64,000 nucleotides of DNA. It comes from Alistipes provencensis (lineage in GTDB: Bacteria > Bacteroidota > Bacteroidia > Bacteroidales > Rikenellaceae). Positions 59,960-64,000 of this stretch are shown here, piece after piece. Below the pieces are notes generated by a model. That model saw only the letters and a list, made by a program, of their open reading frames with translations, did no database searches and was not told the DNA's origin. Positions within the stretch are counted from its first letter, which is position 1, and each line of letters opens with the position of its first letter. The stretch covers positions 1,819,616-1,883,615 of the forward strand of contig NZ_LT559262.1 of the NCBI RefSeq assembly GCF_900083545.1, given 5' to 3'. The translations under genes were made by a program, and so were the position numbers.

Positions 59960-60502
59960 CTATCGGGTTCCGTATTCGCCCGTCAGTTCTTCTTCGAGCA
60001 GTTCGATCACGGCCGAGCCGGTTTCGCGGATGACGCGGTCGCGGTTGCCTTTGATGTGGATGAGGCGGGTGACGGTGCGTTCGGGCGAACTGACGGCGAT
60101 CCAGACGGTGCCGACCGGGATTTCGGGCGTGCCGCCCGAGGGACCGGCCATTCCGGTGGTGGCGATGGCGTAATGGGTGTCGACGGCGTGGCGGGCCCCT
60201 TCGGCCATTTGGCGCACGACCTGTTCGCTCACCACGCCGTAACGGGCGATGGTGTCGGCCGAGACATTCAGCAGCAGGCTCTTGGTCTGGTTCCAGTAGG
60301 AGATTACCCCGCCTTTGAAGTAGGCCGAGGCTCCCGGCATGGCCGTGAAACGCGAAGCGATGGAGCCTCCCGTGCAGCTTTCGGCCACGGAGAGCGTCAG
60401 CATGCGGTCCATCAGCAGTTTGTGTACGCGCTTTTCGGGTTTCGATCCGCAGCAGGAGGCTGTCAGGGCGAGTACGGCCAGCAGCGTGGCGATTTTATTC
60501 AT
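59960..60502 (-). CDS. Lipoprotein paralogue of the CinA C-terminal (PncC-like) domain
   Basis: The protein has 180 aa. It begins MNKIATLLAVLALTASCCGS, a lipoprotein signal with lipobox TASC, followed by a full CinA-C domain: LSVAESCTGGSIASRFTAMPGASAYFKGG, AIATTGMAGPSGG, GTVWIAVSSPERTV. This domain is a nicotinamide-nucleotide amidohydrolase and is normally cytosolic. It lies 13 nt downstream of cinA, which ends in the same domain, so it arose by tandem duplication of the 3' part of cinA and gained an export signal. An internal ATG before LTLSVAES could make a cytosolic form. Confidence 0.8.
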   Translation of the reverse strand: MNKIATLLAVLALTASCCGSKPEKRVHKLLMDRMLTLSVAESCTGGSIASRFTAMPGASAYFKGGVISYWNQTKSLLLNVSADTIARYGVVSEQVVRQMAEGARHAVDTHYAIATTGMAGPSGGTPEIPVGTVWIAVSSPERTVTRLIHIKGNRDRVIRETGSAVIELLEEELTGEYGTR

Positions 60503-60515
60503 GGTCGTTTTTTTG

Positions 60516-61757
60516 TTATTTTCCGTTGAGGCAGTCGCGTAGCAGGCTGATGGCGAAAGCGCTGGCGCGGTCGATGATTTGTCCGCGGTCGGTTCCGCAC
60601 TGCTTGAGGATGGCGACGGTGCGCTCGGGCGAACTGACGGCGATCCAGACCGTGCCGACGGGTTTTTCCGCCGAGCCGCCCGTGGGGCCGGCGATTCCGG
60701 TGGTGGCGATGCCGTAATCGGCTCCTGCCGCGCGGCGGGCCCCTTCGGCCATCTGGCGGGCGACCTGTTCGCTCACGGCGCCGTAACGGGCTATGTCCGC
60801 GGGGTCTACGCCCAGCAGTTTTACCTTGGATTCATTGCTGTACGACACCACGCCGCAGCGGAAATAGGCCGAAGCCCCGGGCATGGCCGTGAAGCGCGAG
60901 GCGATGGTGCCTCCCGTGCAGCTCTCGGCGGTGGCCAGAGTCAGCCCGCGCTCGGTGAGTATCTTGTGCACCAGCTCCTGCATCGTCGCGGTCTCGAACC
61001 CGATGATGTTGTGGGGGATGATTTTGCGCAGGGTTTCGAACTGCCGGTCGATCTCGCGGGCGACGCTCTCGCCCTCGACCTCGTAGGCCGACAGGCGCAG
61101 CCGCACGGCGCCCGGATTGGGCAGGTAGGCCAGTTTCAGGTACGACGGCAGGGCGTTTTCCCACGCTTCGATCCGCTTGGCGAGCATCGACTCGGGGAGC
61201 CCGGCGGTTATCATCGTGCGGTGGACGATCTGGCGCAGCGCGAAATGGGCTTTCAGCCGCGGCATCACCTCGTCCTCCATCAGGTGTTCCATCTCGAACG
61301 GTACGCCCGGCAGCGACACCACGACGTGTCCGTCGCGTTCGAACCACATGCCCGGGGCGGTGCCGTGGGCGTTGAACAGCACCGTGCAGCACGCCGGGAC
61401 CATCGCCTGCGAGCGGTTGAGCTCGTTGTACTCGATGCCCCGTTCGGTGAGCATTTTTTCCACATGGTCGGCTACCCGCCGGTCGTAGCGCATCTCGCTG
61501 CGGAACATCTCCGCGAGGGTCTTCTTGGTGATGTCGTCCTTCGTGGGGCCGAGGCCGCCGGTGATGACGGTGACTTCCGACGCGGACAGGGCGCGTCCGA
61601 CGGCTTCGACGATCTGCGCGCGGTCGTCGCCGATCGAGAGCTTCTCGCGGACCACGATGCCCGCGGCGTTGAGGTGTTTGGCGATGGATACCGAGTTGGT
61701 ATCCACGATCTGGCCGATGAGAATTTCGTCGCCGATGGTGATAATGGTAGCTTTCAT
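60516..61757 (-). CDS. cinA: CinA (competence/damage-inducible protein; nicotinamide mononucleotide deamidase)
   Basis: The protein has 413 aa starting MKATIITIGDEILIGQIVDT. N-terminal molybdopterin-binding-like (COG1058) domain with VITGGLGPTKDDITKKTLAE, then the CinA-C amidohydrolase domain with LATAESCTGGTIASRFTAMPGA and GIATTGIAGPTGGSAEKPVGTVWI. It recycles NMN to NaMN in the pyridine-nucleotide cycle. The longer in-frame reading upstream is antisense-like sequence over pyrD and is not used. 8 nt after pyrD. Confidence 0.94.
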   Translation of the reverse strand: MKATIITIGDEILIGQIVDTNSVSIAKHLNAAGIVVREKLSIGDDRAQIVEAVGRALSASEVTVITGGLGPTKDDITKKTLAEMFRSEMRYDRRVADHVEKMLTERGIEYNELNRSQAMVPACCTVLFNAHGTAPGMWFERDGHVVVSLPGVPFEMEHLMEDEVMPRLKAHFALRQIVHRTMITAGLPESMLAKRIEAWENALPSYLKLAYLPNPGAVRLRLSAYEVEGESVAREIDRQFETLRKIIPHNIIGFETATMQELVHKILTERGLTLATAESCTGGTIASRFTAMPGASAYFRCGVVSYSNESKVKLLGVDPADIARYGAVSEQVARQMAEGARRAAGADYGIATTGIAGPTGGSAEKPVGTVWIAVSSPERTVAILKQCGTDRGQIIDRASAFAISLLRDCLNGK

Positions 61758-61765
61758 GGGTGGTG

Positions 61766-62959
61766 TTATTTCGCTTCGGAGCCGGGATGACGCTTCTCTT
61801 CCGGCTTGCCGTCGGATGCCTCTCCGGCGGTTTCGGCGGGCTCCGGACCGGATGTTTCGGGGATTTCCTTGTTCTTCATCGACTCCTCGGCGGCGCGCAT
61901 GGCTGCCAACTCTTCGGCCACCCGTTCGGCGTCGGCGATCAGCGTGCGGCATACGTCCCGGACCAGCCCGGGGCCTTCGTAGATATATCCCGTGTAGAGC
62001 TGCACGAGGTCGGCCCCGGCGTCGAGCATTGCCCGCACGTCGTCGGCCGACATCAGACCGCCCACGCCGATGATGGGGTAGGTGCCGCCCGAGCGGGTGT
62101 GGATGCGGCGCACGATCTCCACGGCGCGGCGGGTGAGGGGCGCGCCGCTGAGGCGGCCGCTGCCGATCTTTTCGAGCGTCGTGCGGCTGGTCTTCAGTCC
62201 TTCGCGGTTGTGCGAGCCGTTGGTGGCCACGATGCCGTCGAGCGGTGTCTCGAGCATCACGTCGGTGATCCGGTCGATCACCTCGTCCGTCATGTCGGGC
62301 GAGATCTTGAGCATGATCGGCCGGTATTGGTTCTGCCCGCGGCGGAAGTCGAACAGCGGGTTGAGTATCTGGAGGATATGGTCGCGCGTGTGCGTCGTGC
62401 CCTCGCGGCACGAGTTGTCGCAACTGATGTTCACGGTGAAATAGTCCGCATACTGGTAGAGGTTGCGGAAGAGTTTCAGGTAGTCGGCCGGGGCGTTCTC
62501 GGCCGGGGTCGAGGTGTTCTTGCCGATGTTGCACCCCACGATCACCCCGCCGTGCGGACGCCTGAGGTGGCGGATGGCGGTCTCCAGCCCGCGGTTGGCG
62601 AGCCCGATGCGGTTGATGATGGCGTTGTCTTTCGGGAGGCGGAAGACCCGCGGACGGGGGTTGCCCGTCTGGGGCCGGGGCGTGACGGTGCCCACCTCGA
62701 CGAACCCGAATCCCAGTGCGGCCAGTTCGCGGAACGCCTCGCCGTTGCGGTCGAATCCCGCGGCAATTCCCACCGGATTGGCGAACCGCATGCCGAACAC
62801 TTCGCGCTCGAGCGCCGGATGCTCCACGGCGTAGCATTTGCGCAGGAGCCAGCGGCCTCCGGGAATCAGCCCGAAAATGCGCAGCATCAGCAGGACGACA
62901 TGGTGGGCCCGCTCGATGTTGAGCGAGAAGAGCAGGGGTTTTATGATCCTTCGGTACAT
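61766..62959 (-). CDS. pyrD: Dihydroorotate dehydrogenase (quinone-type, class 2)
   Basis: It oxidises dihydroorotate to orotate in pyrimidine synthesis at the inner membrane. The protein has 397 aa. The class 2 N-terminus is visible (MYRRIIKPLLFSLNIERAHH), then NPVGIAAGFDRNGEAFREL, VEVGTVTPRPQTGNPRPRVFRL, AIINRIGLANRG and FTVNISCDNS. In the last motif the usual class 2 Ser is replaced by Cys and the Pro by Asp. C-terminal: VGGLMSADDVRAMLDAGADLVQLYTGYIYEGP. About 50 extra acidic/Lys residues follow the barrel. It is 8 nt from cinA. Confidence 0.92.
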   Translation of the reverse strand: MYRRIIKPLLFSLNIERAHHVVLLMLRIFGLIPGGRWLLRKCYAVEHPALEREVFGMRFANPVGIAAGFDRNGEAFRELAALGFGFVEVGTVTPRPQTGNPRPRVFRLPKDNAIINRIGLANRGLETAIRHLRRPHGGVIVGCNIGKNTSTPAENAPADYLKLFRNLYQYADYFTVNISCDNSCREGTTHTRDHILQILNPLFDFRRGQNQYRPIMLKISPDMTDEVIDRITDVMLETPLDGIVATNGSHNREGLKTSRTTLEKIGSGRLSGAPLTRRAVEIVRRIHTRSGGTYPIIGVGGLMSADDVRAMLDAGADLVQLYTGYIYEGPGLVRDVCRTLIADAERVAEELAAMRAAEESMKNKEIPETSGPEPAETAGEASDGKPEEKRHPGSEAK

Positions 62960-62967
62960 TTCGGGGG

Positions 62968-62975
62968 CAAAGGTA
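62968..62975 (-). promoter_or_regulatory. -7 box of pyrD-cinA
   Basis: Minus strand TACCTTTG, a perfect match, 9 nt before the pyrD ATG; no consensus -33. Confidence 0.45.
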
Positions 62976-63063
62976 GTAAAATTTGGCTAACGATGTACAA
63001 CTTCGGCCGTTATGTGGTGGAAGCGCGGAACTGGGTTGGAATCCCGGTGGCTTTCCTCCGCTC

Positions 63064-63087
63064 ATAAAGCCGGTCTCTTAGACCGGT
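63064..63087. repeat. Single palindrome related to the REPIN-like element at 8.1 kb
   Basis: ATAAAGC followed by CCGGTCT-CTT-AGACCGG (63070-63086). It shares ATAAAGC and the CTCTTAG centre with the right palindrome at 8163-8180, but the stem sequence is different and still fully paired. Overlaps the stop of the chimeric gene. Confidence 0.65.
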
Positions 63088-64000
63088 TAGAAATATTCGC
63101 GGCGGTAGGCGTAGTGGTCGCGCAGGGATTCGAAATCGCCGGGATGCCCTTTCAGGCGGCGGCTTTCGGCTTCGATGTCGTAGACCTCGCCGATGGTGCT
63201 GCAAAGCTCCTGCCACGCGATCGGCCGGGGAGCCGAGGGCGACGCCTCGGGCGGATACCACCCCTCGAGCGGCAGCCCGAAACAGCGCGCCAGCGCCGCT
63301 ACGGACATCGCCGTGGCGTTGGCCTTGCCCTGTTCGGAGTAACCCGCGATGTGGGGCGTCGCCAGCAGGGCTTTTTCCAGCAGTTGCGGGTTGAGGTTCG
63401 GTTCGTGCTCCCAGACGTCGAGCGCCCAGCGGAGGCCGCTCCGGAGCAGGGCGTCGCCGTCGACCACCTCCCCGCGCGAGGAGTTTATCACCATGGCGTC
63501 CGGTTTCATCTGCCGGAACAGCCTCTCGCCGGCCATGTGGCGCGTCGTGTCGTCCAGCGGGGTGTGGAACGTGAGGATGTCGGCCTCGCGGGCCACCTCC
63601 TCCAGCGGCAGGAACCCGCAATGCTCCAGCTCCTCGCGCGGCGGGTCGCAGCAGAGGACGCGGAATCCCCACGCCTCGTCGAGGATCACATATTCGATAC
63701 CCTCCGATGCGGCGAAGTCGATGTAGTATTTATAGGTCGCGGGGTTGACGCCCGCACGGAAATCCACGCCCGAGAGGTTCCAGTCGTTCCACCATTCCCA
63801 AGCCACCTTGCCCGGCTTGATCCATGCGATGTCGTCGAGGCGCGACGGTGCGGCCAGCAGGTAGCTCAGGTTGCTCGCGGCGAGGTCGGTGTCCGAACCG
63901 ACGATCGCCACGCGCCACGGGAACGCACGCGGGGCGTCGACCTTTGCGATATGGTCTTTCCGTTCCCGGACGAGCATCTGGAGCCGGTTGTGACCGCCCT
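63087..64000 (-). CDS. Chimeric gene: GH97 glucosidase segment joined to the C-terminal half of PdxB (5' end outside window)
   Basis: Open at the window edge. From the edge to about residue 104 of the visible part the protein is GH97 (SusB-like): GGHNRLQ, PWRVAIVGSDTDLAAS, WIKPGKVAWEWWNDWNLSGV, TYKYYIDFAASEGIEYVILDEAWG. It then turns within one or two codons into erythronate-4-phosphate dehydrogenase: RVLCCDPPREELEHCGFLPL, ADILTFHTPLDDTTRHM, VINSSRGEVVDGDALL, DVWEHEPNLNPQLL, TPHIAGYSEQG. The PdxB substrate domain and GxGxxG nucleotide motif are missing, as is the rest of the GH97 barrel. Neither activity is likely. Either a genomic deletion fusion or an assembly error. Confidence 0.85.
   Translation of the reverse strand, partial: GGHNRLQMLVRERKDHIAKVDAPRAFPWRVAIVGSDTDLAASNLSYLLAAPSRLDDIAWIKPGKVAWEWWNDWNLSGVDFRAGVNPATYKYYIDFAASEGIEYVILDEAWGFRVLCCDPPREELEHCGFLPLEEVAREADILTFHTPLDDTTRHMAGERLFRQMKPDAMVINSSRGEVVDGDALLRSGLRWALDVWEHEPNLNPQLLEKALLATPHIAGYSEQGKANATAMSVAALARCFGLPLEGWYPPEASPSAPRPIAWQELCSTIGEVYDIEAESRRLKGHPGDFESLRDHYAYRREYF

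Noticed and set aside
60516..63065. Very long minus-strand frame that would extend cinA over pyrD
   Set aside because: The extra 435 residues are Arg/Pro/His-rich shadow sequence; CinA starts at the conserved MKATIITIGDE and pyrD occupies the overlapped region.
1..64000. tRNA or rRNA genes, insertion sequences, replication origin
   Set aside because: The few intergenic gaps were read on both strands; no cloverleaf, rRNA core sequence, transposase or DnaA-box cluster was recognised.

Overview
The window is about 64 kb of high-GC Bacteroidota chromosome. The likely order is Bacteroidales, and an Alistipes-like Rikenellaceae member is the best guess. The evidence is a SusC/SusD pair, many lipoproteins, a BamA/UppS/NadK block, DUF4295 next to ribosomal proteins L33 and L28, and the Bacteroidota -7 promoter box TAnnTTTG in front of many genes. 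Genus is inferred from GC and gene content only. I saw no rRNA, tRNA, CRISPR array or transposase.

Layout. 1-4.2 kb (minus): bamA (cut by the window edge), uppS, nadK. 4.3-7.1 kb (plus): pdxJ, an SGNH hydrolase, and the CCA-adding enzyme. 7.1-10.5 kb: two EamA transporters flanking a REPIN-like element, then a thioesterase, a TsaC/Sua5 protein and a VOC protein. 10.6-14.6 kb: sialate O-acetylesterase lipoprotein, YebC, a membrane-anchored rubrerythrin-like protein and a small lipoprotein. 14.7-17.0 kb (minus): gpsA-pgi. 17.2-26.9 kb (plus): the rod-shape cluster mreB-mreC-mreD-mrdA(PBP2)-rodA, then a Ca2+ P-type ATPase and a PAP2 phosphatase with an extra C-terminal domain.

27.0-37.4 kb is a lower-GC accessory operon: an S8 subtilase whose frame is broken at a C9 tract, a DPP-IV-like S9 peptidase, SusC, SusD and two lipoproteins, closed by a 31-bp perfect hairpin. 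I read it as a peptide-utilisation locus. It combines extracellular proteolysis with TonB-dependent uptake of peptides, and the homopolymer may act as an on/off switch.

37.5-48.1 kb is mostly housekeeping: gdhA, a receiver/PEP-synthase-like protein, a GNAT-like protein, gcvT, a DHODH-like protein, an HD protein, a split ThrE exporter and a DUF6064 protein. 48.1-53.4 kb (minus): ftsY-rimO and zapA with its coiled-coil partner, a 6S-like RNA candidate, and rny, whose 3' end is tandemly triplicated. 53.4-55.8 kb (plus): a repeat-rich leader, a GH18 lipoprotein and a secreted protein. 55.8-64 kb (minus): a glycosyltransferase, DUF4295/rpmG/rpmB, a TPR histidine kinase, a lipoprotein paralogue of CinA-C, cinA, pyrD, and a chimeric gene joining a GH97 glucosidase segment to the C-terminal half of PdxB.

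The points most worth checking are the C9 subtilase switch in the peptidase-SusCD operon, the GH97::PdxB chimera, the 140-bp triplication of the rny tail, and two families of small palindromic repeats whose stems differ by compensating changes.
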